From assembly GCF_000346465.2 (NCBI RefSeq), contig NC_034014.1, positions 27,498,106 to 27,562,105 of the forward strand: a DNA stretch of 64,000 nucleotides, in the 5' to 3' direction. Below the pieces are notes generated by a model. That model did no database searches, was not told where the DNA came from, and saw only the letters and a list, made by a program, of their open reading frames with translations. The stretch is from Prunus persica (Eukaryota > Streptophyta > Magnoliopsida > Rosales > Rosaceae). The position numbers and the translations under genes are program-made. Positions 13,064 to 23,851 of this stretch are shown piece by piece. The first letter of the stretch is position 1. Each line of letters begins with the position of its first letter.

Positions 13064-13820
13064 CTATGGTTGGGAGCATGAAATGCATCAACATAATGAA
13101 GTGGATTGTGGTGATGTTGCAATAATCAATTATATTTGCTGATTAGTTTTCTCCAATATCTTAATTGACTCCCATCACTTTGATTCACTTCGATATTGGA
13201 TATATTTGATATGTTATAATTGATTCACTTCAGATATTTTGTTGTTAAATATATTTGATTCACTTCGATATTGGATATGTTAAAATATTTAACAAACTAA
13301 ATTTACATGATGCAAATGTTCACAACAAAAAACATTTTTATATATAAACTACGCATGCGTTTGAAAATTATCACAAAATTCTAGTGAGAAAAGAAGACAC
13401 AAGAAAGTTATGCAAGACTTTAGCCAGGGTTCAAAATTATCACAAAATCCTCATGAAATTTGTTGGAATTTTGAGCACTTGTTCCCAAACAAAAATTTTG
13501 AAACCATAAGGATTGCAATTGCAGATCAATTTTGACGCGGTAATAATGTATTAATATAGTTTTGTTAGAAGTTTAACATTGCCATTTACCTAACTGTGGC
13601 TAACTACTCATTGTGACAGTAAGCTAACTGTGGCTAACTAGGTAGTGCCCTTTAGGTATGATAGATTGCTTTGAGTCACTGTGATATTGGTATATTGATT
13701 TGGAAGTTTTGAGATTGTAATTAAGGAACAAAAAATACATGGGATTTGGAAGCTCTCAGTTCAAACAGACTCCAAAGGCATATTGTTAACCACCATACAT
13801 TTCGTAAGCCGGCTGAAGAG

Positions 13821-14095
13821 CTGATCCATGCTTTTCTTCAAGACATTTATGTGGCCGACTTCATTATTTCTTCTTTATAGTTCCAATGTTTCATTATAAT
13901 GGTGCTAAAAGTGACCACATAAAATCATGGGAAATTTTAGTGCAAGTTTTGCTTAATCCTAAGTGAATTGTGTATATTGAAAAAGAAATTAAAGTCAACG
14001 GGTTCATCTGTAAGGACGCACACACAGCAAATGCAACAGCAGAGGACTTCTTTAACGCTGGCCTAGCCAAACCAGGCCTTACCAACACCACAATT
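13821..14095 (+). pseudogene. Germin-like protein pseudogene, copy 2
   Basis: This copy reads FLQDIYVADF, then a gap with stops, then KEIKVNGFICKDAHTA and NATAEDFFNAGLAKPGLTNT in one frame. The second block matches the germin-like N-terminal region well and is less damaged than in copy 1. The remaining two thirds of the cupin domain are absent and the sequence runs into the duplicated non-coding block. Stops and truncation make it a pseudogene. Confidence 0.75.
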
Positions 14096-14771
14096 TGTGT
14101 TGCTTATCAAAATTTGGTATCATGTGTGTCCTCTTTTAAGATGTCCAGCTATAATAACATCCTTAACAACGCAGAGTTCTTTTTTCTTCTAGCTTCTCTA
14201 ATAAATCTATAACAAATTAAAATATATAAGAAACAACTCCAAAATAAAATTTGGGATCCAATTGAAGCCATTGCATTGGAAACATATATACCTCAAGGTG
14301 GCATTTTCTAGGGGATTTAATGTTCGAGAGTGAACTGTTCTGGAAATCACTGCAAGATTCAACATACTTATAAATAAAGTTCAGTATAAAAATTTACACA
14401 AAATCATAAACGTCCTTAGATCAAAAGTCACAATATATTGGTAGGCAGTCCAAGAAATCAAATAAAATTCATTTAAATGGTACTGCTAATTTTTTATAGT
14501 ACAAAATGATAGTCAACTTTCTTGCCTCATTTACATCAATACTTCAAATTTTGGGGGAGTTCCTCTACCCTTAATAAACTTGTTTGAGATTCTAATGGGA
14601 ATGCTATGAGAAATTGAGCTCAATTATCTGCGTGCTTTTGAGAACTGGTGTCAAGCTCTCATTGGTGCTTTGCTTAACAAGTTTTGATTTGCTTCTTGTT
14701 ATTGCTTTTTTTGCTGCTTGTTTCTATTTTCTTTACATGTTTCTAGTTTCTTGATTGAGGTGGGCTTACAG

Positions 14772-14877
14772 GATGAATGGACAGCTCGGGATGATACCAA
14801 GTTACTAACGTTTGCTCAACTCATCCCTAGTCAGTGGAGCAAGATGTTGAAGTGGATCGTGGTGATGTTGCAATAAT
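14772..14877 (+). pseudogene. CDC5-like Myb-repeat fragment, copy 2
   Basis: One frame reads DEWTARDDTKLLTF then AQLIPSQWSKMLKW before a stop at about 14,875. This is a clearer match to the second CDC5 Myb repeat than copy 1: the spacing of the Trp in EWT and the Trp in QW fits. No other CDC5 exon is present nearby. It is a short relic carried inside the tandem duplication. Confidence 0.45.
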
Positions 14878-15450
14878 CAATTATATTTGCTGATTTTAGT
14901 TTTCTCCAATATCTTAATTGACTCCCATCACTTCAATATGTTATAATGTTCACAGCAAAAACATTTTTATATATAAACATTCATGCGAAATTTATCTTAT
15001 CACAAAATTCAAGTGAGAAAAGAAGACACGAAATTTATCTCATCACAAAATCCTCATGCAATTTGTTGGAATTTTGAGCATTTTTTCCCAAACAATTTTT
15101 TTTTTAACTGCAAGGATTGCAGATCAATTTAGAAGTTTAATTAACATTGCCATTTACCTAACTGTGGCTAACTACTCATTGTGATTAGGTTGGGCGATTC
15201 AGTCGGATTAACTCAAAATTAAGCATACTTTTAAGTTTTTGTTTCAACCCGTAAATAGCGGTTTATGATTTTTTTAACCCAAGACCCACTCATTTTTAGG
15301 CCAACCCACTATAATAGGATTAGACAATTCGGTCAGGTTGACTCGAAATTGTGCTCACTTCTACTCATCAGTAGATGACACATCATCCTTTGCCCCATCC
15401 GAGCCCCAAACCCTACCCCAACTTATGGCACATTTGGCCCCACTATCCCT

Positions 15451-15792
15451 CTGTGGGCGTTACATGTTGACAGATCATCCAATCGGCATGGTAGCTTCGT
15501 CGACCCGATTTTGACAGCACCCGATCAAGTCACCATCGAATACGCCATTCACTTCCAATTTAAAGCCTTCAACAGCCAGGCCAAATATGAATCCCTCTTG
15601 ATTGGCCTTCGGCTAGCAAGAGATATGGTTGCTCAACAGATAAGCATCTACATCGACTCTCAATTGGTTGTCAACGAGATCACTACCGAATTGGCAACAA
15701 ATGACATGTCCATGACTGCATACTTGTTGCAAGCTCACCTATCTTATGAAATTAGACATGAGAATTTCATTCCCAAGAAGTTCAATCCGTGA
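15451..15792 (+). mobile_element. Ty3/Gypsy RNase H fragment
   Basis: A single frame of about 110 codons starts LWALHVDRSSNRHGS and continues with EYAIHF, KAFNSQAKYESLLIGLRLA and YIDSQLVVNEI. This is the RNase H domain of Ty3/Gypsy polyproteins. The first catalytic Asp (VDxSSN), the Glu (KYESL) and the next Asp (DSQLV) are retained. It is framed by sequence with no reverse transcriptase or integrase frame, so it is an isolated fragment of an old retrotransposon. Confidence 0.85.
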
Positions 15793-15832
15793 ACCAAACT
15801 AAGGTGCATTCAGTATATAGAAAAGATATTTA

Positions 15833-17113
15833 GGGCTCGTTTGGTACGTCGGACTGTACTGATTAATTTCCGTCGGATAGTATTAATCTGTTCCGGAGAG
15901 TACTGATTATTTATCCATAATATTATAAGGCATTTGGTGCTGTTCCGGATAAATAATCTGACTAAATTATACTGTGTTTGGTGATGTTTCAGATAACATC
16001 ATATCAGACTATTTATAAATAAAAAAATTAAAAAAAAATCTTTGATAATTTTAATGGAAATTGAGATTCAAATGACACAAATTTTTTTTTGGTAAGATTC
16101 ATATGACAAGATTTGTTTTTCAATTATTTTTGCCAATATTTTTTTTTCATATAACCCATTATCATAATTGTAGTATCTCATAAAAATTCCAACATACTCG
16201 CATACGTTAATAAAAACAATACCAAATAATGTATAATTCAAAGTGATCACATATTAAGGTGATAAGAGCAAAAGAGAAAGTTGTTCATAAACCAAACTAC
16301 ATCAAAGAGTGAATCACAACTCCCACGCCCTAAGTAAGAGAAGAACAAATGTTTTTCTCATAGCACCATCCAATGTCAGAAATATTTTTTCATCACTTGC
16401 TTTCTCCAAAATTAGCCGTAGTGCCTTAATTTGGTCATTAATAGACAAGTCCATCTTTGCTTTTCTAATAGCAATTGACAAAGAAAAAAAAATGGTTCCT
16501 AGAATTCAGGTTCATACAATTTTAATTTTGTAATTTTGCTCTCCTAGTCGTCAGGTATGTATGTATTCAACTAAACTACCAACACTAGCACAGTTGTTTG
16601 TTTTTGGACGAAAACTGGCAATACTCTGTTTAATACCAACAATCTAAATATTCCCACAACGTCGAATCACTATATCACATAAAAGAAAACATTCGATTAA
16701 AAAAATGCCAAAAAAAAAAAATTCATAATCTAATTTCCACTAAAAATTTGAAATATATAAAGCATACTGAAGAGAGTATGAAAAAGAGAGAGTGTGAGAG
16801 ATGGATACCTGGAGAAGAGTGAAGAAAATAACCTGTGGGGAAGATAGTAGAGAACAACCCTAGGGAGAAGAAGATGAAAAGAGAGTCTGATTTTTTTCAT
16901 AGAAAGCGTGTTCTTTTTCCCTAGCCGTATAATTAAGCGTGTATTATCTAAACCGAGGTGTGTGGGTTGTATTAGTTAGTCAGGTAAGGAGAGTATTAAA
17001 AGCCCAACCCGTATAAAATAGTCGGGTAATTAAATAATACAAGTTGACACCAAACACCTGACATAGACTATTTACTCCTATCCAGAGTCTAATACGGTGT
17101 ACCAAACAAGCCC
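15833..17113. mobile_element. PIF/Harbinger (Tourist-like) element, 1.28 kb
   Basis: The ends are GGGCTCGTTTGGTAC and, in reverse complement, GGGCTTGTTTGGTAC, flanked on both sides by TTA (15830-15832 and 17114-17116). That terminal motif and TTA target site are the signature of the PIF/Harbinger superfamily. No DDE transposase frame is present. On the minus strand, a reading of about 16,310-16,470 contains LRLILEKASDEKIFLTLD and a trailing W. This faintly recalls the C-terminal part of the Myb-like accessory protein of Harbinger elements, but it is too short to claim. Confidence 0.88.
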
Positions 17114-17812
17114 TTAAAGATTACAAAGCCTAATGTTTTTTTTTGTGTGTATATATATTTTTGGGCTTTATAGCCTAGATGACTCAACCATGTACTTCTC
17201 TTCAAAACCCATGTTACTAACTGGGCCCCAAGTTTGCAAACCATTACATTTTACTCTACATTGAAATATGAGATGCCCAATTTAATTGTAACACTATCGG
17301 CCCAATTTAATAATTTAAATAAAAATTTATCTAACTAATTCCCTATGAACCAAGGCAAAGTTTTTGTTTTTTTTGTTTTTTTTTTTAAATCTTTGGGATC
17401 CTGTTATTGGGCAGCTAGTCACCAACGTCGGCAACATGTTAAAAGCTATCGTATACATTTCAATTTTGATAAGACCACTGTTTCATATAAGTTCTTCTGT
17501 CGTTTGGTCGTTTTGGGGAGAACCTCCACCACGGCCGTTGCTGCAGCGCGCAGTGGCAACGTAAGCTCCGTTAGATCTTCCTTACAGCCTGGTCAATACA
17601 TTCCAGTGGGTCCCACCTCGGGAACCCCACAATCAAGTGGAATAATGTTGTTATTATCATGTGAGCTCCCTAAATATCTCAAAAACCATTAGATATTTTA
17701 TGCATATGTGACACAATTTCTTATGAAAAAATAAATTTAAATAAATAAATTATGTCGGTAGACACAATGGTCCATTCAGAACAAGACGCACATAAGGGCC
17801 AGACACGTGTCA

Positions 17813-17820
17813 CGCTCACC
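17813..17820. promoter_or_regulatory. ABRE/G-box ACACGTGT upstream of RCI2 copy 1
   Basis: The ACGT-core palindrome ACACGTGT is followed directly by CACGCTCAC, about 125 bp upstream of the TATA box of the first RCI2 gene. RCI2 genes of other plants are induced by cold, salt and abscisic acid, and ABRE motifs are the usual route. Function here is inferred from motif and position. Confidence 0.5.
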
Positions 17821-17943
17821 TATTTATGGAACTTAGCTGTATAAATCATTTTCCTTTATTCGGATATATGTGCTGTGTGTGCACCCAATAAACAGCCTCC
17901 ACGTAGTGGCACCCCCCCCCCCAGCAGCAGAAGGAGCAAACTC

Positions 17944-17950
17944 TATATAA
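17944..17950 (+). promoter_or_regulatory. TATA box of RCI2 copy 1
   Basis: TATATAA lies 127 bp upstream of the start codon. It is followed by ACCACACTCTACACTC and a pyrimidine-rich leader, matching the arrangement at 21,142 upstream of copy 2. Confidence 0.7.
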
Positions 17951-18076
17951 AACCACACTCTACACTCCCCAGTTCCTGTCAAACAACACAAAGCGGTTGG
18001 ATTTTTTTCTCAAAGTTCCTCTAAATTTTTTCTCAGAAGAACCAGAAAAAAAAAAACAAAACAAAACTCCATCAGA

Positions 18077-18384
18077 ATGGGCACAGCAACTTTCGTTGAC
18101 ATCATCATAGCCATCCTCTTGCCTCCTCTTGGTGTCTTCCTCAAGTTTGGCTGCGAAGTCAGTATTTTTTTTACATAACATATTTGTGTGTGTTTTATAG
18201 ACAGAATTTTGATGTAGTTTTTATTCATGGTTCTTATAAATATGACTTCAATAAGTTGTAAATATATGCTTATGTTCGGGGCGGATTTATGATTTTTCAG
18301 GCGGAATTTTGGATCTGTTTGATTTTGACTCTTTTTGGTTATCTCCCTGGTATTATCTATGCCATCTACATCCTCACCAAGTGA
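18077..18384 (+). CDS. RCI2: RCI2/PMP3-family hydrophobic protein, copy 1
   Basis: The protein is a small plasma-membrane proteolipid of the PMP3/RCI2/LTI6 family, which affects membrane potential and Na+/K+ balance under cold and salt stress. Two exons, 18077-18157 and 18301-18384, join in phase 0 at FGCE/AEFW (GT at 18158, TTTTCAG before 18301) to give 54 residues, exactly the family length. Hallmarks are the ATFVDIIIAILLPPLGVFLK first helix (residues 4-23) and the second helix with FWICLILTLFGYLPGIIYAI (residues 30-49), ending in YILTK. The 3'UTR has an intron at about 18,401-18,575 (GTAAGC to GGACAG) that is conserved in copy 2. The gene sits 3 kb upstream of its tandem paralogue. The start is the first ATG after the TATA box. 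Confidence 0.95.
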
Positions 18385-21113
18385 TCCTTCAACAATTTCT
18401 GTAAGCAATTTTTTTTTTTTATAAATTTCTTTTACTTTTACTTGAAGGAAAAGTAAGAAACAGAAATGAAACTGCATAATTAAGCAAACATACATGCCTT
18501 TTCATTGGGCCACCTGACGCGACCTGCACTACCAACTGATGAACTTCCTTTTTGTTGTCTTTTTTCAATGGACAGGTGGTAGAGATGTGAAGGGCAGCTG
18601 TGTGTGTGTTTTGTTTCTGCATGAAGGGCTTGTGTTTTCAATTGTTCATGTATAGAACTTAATAAAAAAATTATCTGGTGTATGTAGCCAAACGGATTGT
18701 TCATTTGTTTTTTTTTCTTTTTTTTTTTCTGGATTTTAATAAGAAATGGTAGAGGCCTCATATTTGACTCACAATCCATTTGCTTTACACTCTTTACCCT
18801 ATTTTTCTCTGTTTGTCAAATTAATTTTGTGCAAAGACTAATCTTGGGCATAGGCGTTTCTTCTTCTGTTAATTTCAATCATGACTTTTGGTTGACATTC
18901 CACATAACAATTACTTATTCACATAAGCTAAGATTACCAAGCCATGTTTGAAAATTGGGCCGGCATTCCACGTTCCAAAACATTTAATGTCATTCATGAT
19001 ATACAACCGATTACACTTAAGATTTTCTTGTCGTATTGTTAGTTTCACCAAACATTCAACCCGCTCGAAAAGATTCAACGATCTGTAATACATTTTTCCT
19101 TTATACATATCTAATACCATCTACGCAAGCTCATACTGTAACAAATGGGCCCACCGATTGCTCCATTTTTGTTTTTGGCGCAACCATTTTACAAAGAATA
19201 TTGTCCAATTATTTCACCAAAAAGAAGAACATGGAACAATTAAATTGTAATAATAATCTAATGAAGAACTTCTCAAACTAATTCCTATGTCCCACGAGAC
19301 GAGAAACCCTACCCTTTTTTATTATTTTTTTAATCTTTTTCTTTGCGATCCTTTTAGCTTTAATCAAAAGGTAATTCGCCAGCTAATCAAATCAAGAAAT
19401 AAAATACAGTATTTTTCGCATTAAGCATAATGGGGGAATCAGAACCTCAAAACAATCACATACGTTTCAATTTTAGGGAGACTTTGGAAAAACCCAAAGG
19501 AGAGAGAAATTTTTTAAAAGAAGTCAAAATGGACAAAATTGCCCTTATTTATTTTTGGATTTCTTAATGAATCCTTTACATTTGCATGTCTTTGATTTGA
19601 AAGTCGAGAGGTTTTTCTGTCTTTTTTGAAAAAGCTTTGGCTTTTTCCAAAAGTGAAAGTTTTTTTATGGCTAAAACCTAAATTTACTTCAATTTTATAA
19701 TAGCAAATATGGTTTAAACATCGAATTATATAATATTCTTTTAGTTCAGCCCATGAGCTCCATACGTCGCACGTGGGAAGGGTCAAGTCTTATGCATGAA
19801 GATTGAGAAGGACGGTTACGTCACGTGCATAGTGTGCATGCATCATATTTGAAGCCTCCATCACCGCCGTCGTTTCAGCATGTCGCGGCAACCTACGAGC
19901 CGTTAGATTTTGGATACAGCCTGGTCGACATTGCAATTCAGTGGTCCAGCCCTCACGCGCCATTTCATGCTCCCGGAAAGTTATTATAACATTTCGTATA
20001 GAACCCCCGACGAAATGTTATTAATTATCATAATCTAGTATTAGTATTTTGGTAAATGAATACCAAGAAAAACACTTGGACCAATTACAAAGTTACAAGA
20101 CTATCGAAAGTGATCAAAATCCACAATCAACAAGAAAACCAACCATGAAAAAGAAAGAATGTTATTATCATGAATGTCAAAACAATGTAATTTTTTTAAT
20201 AACGATAATTAGACCTCGAGTATAGGGATAAACGTGATTATAATTAAATAATAACTCTTCAATTTCGGTTATAATTTTAGTAGGATTTATTGATTCCATT
20301 ATATAACTTAACTACTTGCACAAAAGGCAAAAGCTTTTCATATTAAGGACCACATTTCTACTTCAAACAAAAAAACAAGGACCCCATTTCCACCATTTAA
20401 AAATTTGAGGGTCATGCCAAATACTAAAATTTAGCAGAATTCAATTGTTACTTCAAAGACTCAAATATGTCACACTTTGATATGTCATCGTCAACATATG
20501 GCACACTTTGGATAAGGGTGAATTCTATGTTTGGTTATCAGCACCCATTGGATTCTAACAATATCCATCTTTCCATAACTATAATCTAAGTTTAAAAGCA
20601 AATATTTATTTAAGATAATGCTTTCTTCCTTTTATGCAAAGAGATACTCCTCCTTTATGCGAATTACAATTTAACACACATATGTAAAAATAATTCATAA
20701 AAAACACAAAAAGAAAATCTTCTGCGCGTATGTCACATTGCTATTAGTAGGAATGTAAGAACTCTTACTTACATGGTAAATACGAGGGAAGGGGAAGCTA
20801 TACTGTATATGCTTTGACATTTGTTTGCATGAGTACACAAAATGGTCGATTAGGTTTGAGAAGAAGAGGAAGAAGAATAAGCACATGGGAGAGTGACATG
20901 TTCACCCATTTATGATTCTATTGGACCAAACATACATAGCTGTATATGATTCTTTTTCCTTTTTTTCTTTATTCGGATTCGGCTATATAGCCTGTATGAA
21001 TCTGAGAACAAAGAACCACCCCCCCACAAAAGTAAGATTTACAATAGAAAGTTTACAGGGCTAAGGAACCGCGTACACACTGTATCTACACCCACTGGCC
21101 AATGCATGACCTC

Positions 21114-21119
21114 CACGTG
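21114..21119. promoter_or_regulatory. G-box/ABRE CACGTG upstream of RCI2 copy 2
   Basis: CCACGTGG lies about 25 bp upstream of the TATATATA at 21,143-21,150. The equivalent site in copy 1 reads CCACGTAG, so the core palindrome is intact only in copy 2. A second ACGT element, TCACGTGC, is at about 19,820 in the distal promoter of copy 2. A role in stress response is inferred. Confidence 0.5.
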
Positions 21120-21276
21120 GCTCCTCAGCAATAGAGCAGCTGTATATATAACCACTCAGAGTCTTCCAGTTTCTGTCACAACACAAAAGCAGTCTTCTTC
21201 TTGCACTGTAAACTCTCACAAAGTTCTCATTTTTCCTTAAAGAAGAAGAAAAAAAGGGTCCTCCACATCTACAGCC

Positions 21277-21583
21277 ATGCCGAGTGAAGGAACAGCAAAC
21301 TTCATAGACATCCTCATAGCCATCCTCTTGCCTCCTCTTGGCGTCTTCCTCAAGTTTGGCTGCCATGTTAGTATCTTTTAAAACTTAATTTGGAGCTCAT
21401 TAACTTATTTAATATGTGTTTGTGTGTGTTTATAGAACTTAATTCTGATGTAATTGATATGGTTCTTATAATTATATTTGCTGAATTTGTGATTTTCAGG
21501 TTGAATTCTGGATCTGTCTCTTGCTGACTATTTTTGGTTACATCCCTGGGATTATCTATGCTGTCTATGCCATAACTAAATGA
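21277..21583 (+). CDS. RCI2: RCI2/PMP3-family hydrophobic protein, copy 2
   Basis: This is a second membrane proteolipid of the same family. Exons 21277-21366 and 21500-21583 join in phase 0 at FGCH/VEFW (GTTAGT donor, TTTTCAG acceptor) to give 57 residues. The extra three residues are at the N-terminus (MPSEGTANFIDI where copy 1 has MGTATFVDI). Helix 1 is ILIAILLPPLGVFLK and helix 2 contains FWICLLLTIFGYIPGIIYAV; the tail is YAITK. A 3'UTR intron at about 21,597-21,946 mirrors copy 1. Both copies look functional, since no stop or splice damage is seen. Different ACGT elements and a 0.9-kb promoter insertion suggest the two may have diverged in expression. Confidence 0.95.
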
Positions 21584-22029
21584 GACTTCAATTTCTGTAA
21601 GAACCCACATCTCTGTTTCACTGAAAATTTTATCTTCTGTTTGATATTTCAATACAACAAAGAAAAGAGGGAGTTTTCCCAAAGTTAGGAAGGGGAAGGG
21701 AACGGGGGTTTTTCTTACGCACACTGTAAATATGTCTGTAAGTTACGGCTATTTTTCACTGTGCTAAAACATAAAAAAGAGAGGAGTACTTTAAACTGCA
21801 TGATTAAGCAAAAATACCTTTCATTGGGTCAGCAGGCCAGCTATGATTTAACAGGAGAAAATGGGTAGCTGTTGGTCCACATGACAGGGCCTGCACTAAA
21901 TTCATGCCATCATCGTTCTCATACTTTTACTTTTCTTGTTTGACAGGTACGTAGAGATGTGAAGGGCACATATGTCTTTTGGTTTCTGAATTATGGGATT
22001 GTTTTCAACGGTTTGATGGATAGTACTTT

Positions 22030-23400
22030 ATCTGGTGTATCCAGATGGACGGTTGATACATCATGTAGTGTGGTTTTGTCCATTGTTCATTTATTTTTCT
22101 TTTCTTCCTTTTGATTTTATCCTCCTTCCACCTCCTTATCAATCTGTTGTAAAGGGTGGATGGTAGGTCTGGTGATTCATGTCCCTTAAAACATTAGTTA
22201 TTTATTTTTCAATGTGACTTGTGTTCTAATCCCACCCTATCGGGTTTGGAGGTATCAGTGGCTTTTTGACTGCTTCATATTTTATTATATGTAACTTTAT
22301 TATTAAGCAAAGGGAACATCAGAACAACCCCTCCAATCATAATCAGGCCACATATTCCTTCTTCCATATAGAATTACCATATTGGGTTTTAATATATTTT
22401 ATAAAATTTGATTAGAAAGTCTCATATTGGGTTACTTACTTTGGTTCTGTTCAAGAGAGGAAAAGAAAAATTGTTCATCCGCATGACGTGACATCTCATG
22501 TCTGCTGTCTTGTACATTTGTAGAAAAAAACAACGAAGGAAGCTACCTTGCATTGCATCCAATCCAAGCACTTTAATTAGGGCAGAACAATACGGAAGCT
22601 CAAACCTGAGGTGTTTAATTACCTTTACTAACGGGGTTGGGATTTTGATAAAAGAGCGATAGTATTTTGTTGATAAGAACTAATGGGGTTGAGATATAAA
22701 AGCTATTTTATGCTCAAATACAAAAGCTCTTAGTTTATTTGTCACTTTCTTTGGTCAATAATAGTATTTGTTCTACAATTTTCTATTGGATTTTCAAAGA
22801 CTGTGACCAACTGTACTTTTGCCGTGATGTGGAAACAAAATAGAAAAGAAAAGGCAGAAGCACAGATGGTGTCTAATCTACGTGGTTGCGTATGAACCAA
22901 GTTAAAATATAGAAGTGAGAATCCATGAAAAGTTCAAGCCAACTCTCTTAACGTATCCAAATTGATAACCCTTTATGATATTCAATTCCACATTCACATG
23001 AACAAATCATCAAGATAAGATCACGAGCAGCAAAAACAACAATATTTACCAGTTTAAAGGGAGAAGCAGATAATAAGAGGCAGGTCTAAAAGCTTTGTAC
23101 ATCCACATTATTTCCATTACAAAACTACAAATTCCAGTGAACTTTTCAACTAAATTTTAATGCAATATATAAACACATACCATCTGAGAAACGGGGTTCT
23201 TTTTCAGTTCGAAAAAGATTCTCAAAATTGCATTTTGTAGAGAAAAAGACATTGTCCCAAACATAAGACTTACAGGTATATTTCATCACATAAAAACAGT
23301 CCATAATTCTTTCTTTTTTTTTGGTAGATTTATATATTGGTAAATGGTAAATAATTATTCTTTTGCAGCTTACTAAATTTCTTAGGGTATTCTAGTAGAA
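22030..23400. other. Gene-free stretch between RCI2 copy 2 and APC11
   Basis: No coding exon is recognisable. From about 23,230 the sequence becomes homologous to about 30,290, the left edge of the APC11-MADS duplication, including a TTTTTTTGGTAGATTTATAT motif matched at 30,301 and a block of GTGACGGTTT-like motifs (23,465-23,600 and 30,450-30,600). That block may be the remains of an old transposon end. Confidence 0.5.
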
Positions 23401-23851
23401 GGAAAATCAATGTCTAGCGAAAAACAGTAGGAGAAATCATTCAATCAACATAGTTTTACCCGCAATTGGTGACGGTTTAAGGACCTATAGTGACGAAGTT
23501 TTAGCCCCATTAGACAAAATTGTGTTTAGCAGCGGTTTTTTGGGTCGCTAACCGTAGGTAAAAGGTCTTTCAGCGACGATACATGTAACCGCCGCTAAAA
23601 GTCGTAACTACTTTAAATTCGCCTCCCTTTCCTGTCATCTCAATTGGAGCACAAATTTACAAAATAGTCTCTCTGAAAACGATTACCAGTTAAAAAAATA
23701 TTTTTATGATCACCCAGTATGGAGCTACTTTAGTTTACATCAACTAATACACAGTAGATATACAGTTGTACACTTAATCCAGAATACAATCAAACAATTA
23801 GAAGCCCGCATTGGCAACCCCTGCACTTGAAGAGTGATTTCAACTTTTATC

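Larger units (their letters stand above)
12140..15184. repeat. Tandem segmental duplication of about 1.5 kb (two copies)
   Basis: The block at about 12,140-13,617 recurs at about 13,820-15,184 in the same orientation. Shared landmarks in the same order are: the germin-like relic, the string ATGTCCAGCTATAATAACAT (12,562 and 14,141), the CDC5-like fragment, TGTTGCAATAATCAATTATA, and a closing segment with CATTTACCTAACTGTGGCTA. The copies differ by many small indels, so the duplication is not recent. Copy 2 lacks most of the putative signal-peptide region. Confidence 0.85.
17280..21990 (+). repeat. Tandem duplication of the RCI2 gene with its promoter
   Basis: Beyond the coding similarity, distal promoter segments align: TAACTAATTCCCTATG near 17,335 with AACTAATTCCTATG near 19,276, and the CCGTTAGAT...ACAGCCTGGTC block at about 17,568-17,595 with about 19,899-19,926. 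The TATA proximal parts (about 17,880-18,000 and 21,100-21,230) and the 3'UTR introns also align. Copy 2 has about 0.9 kb of extra sequence (about 20,000-20,900) between distal and proximal promoter blocks. Confidence 0.8.
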
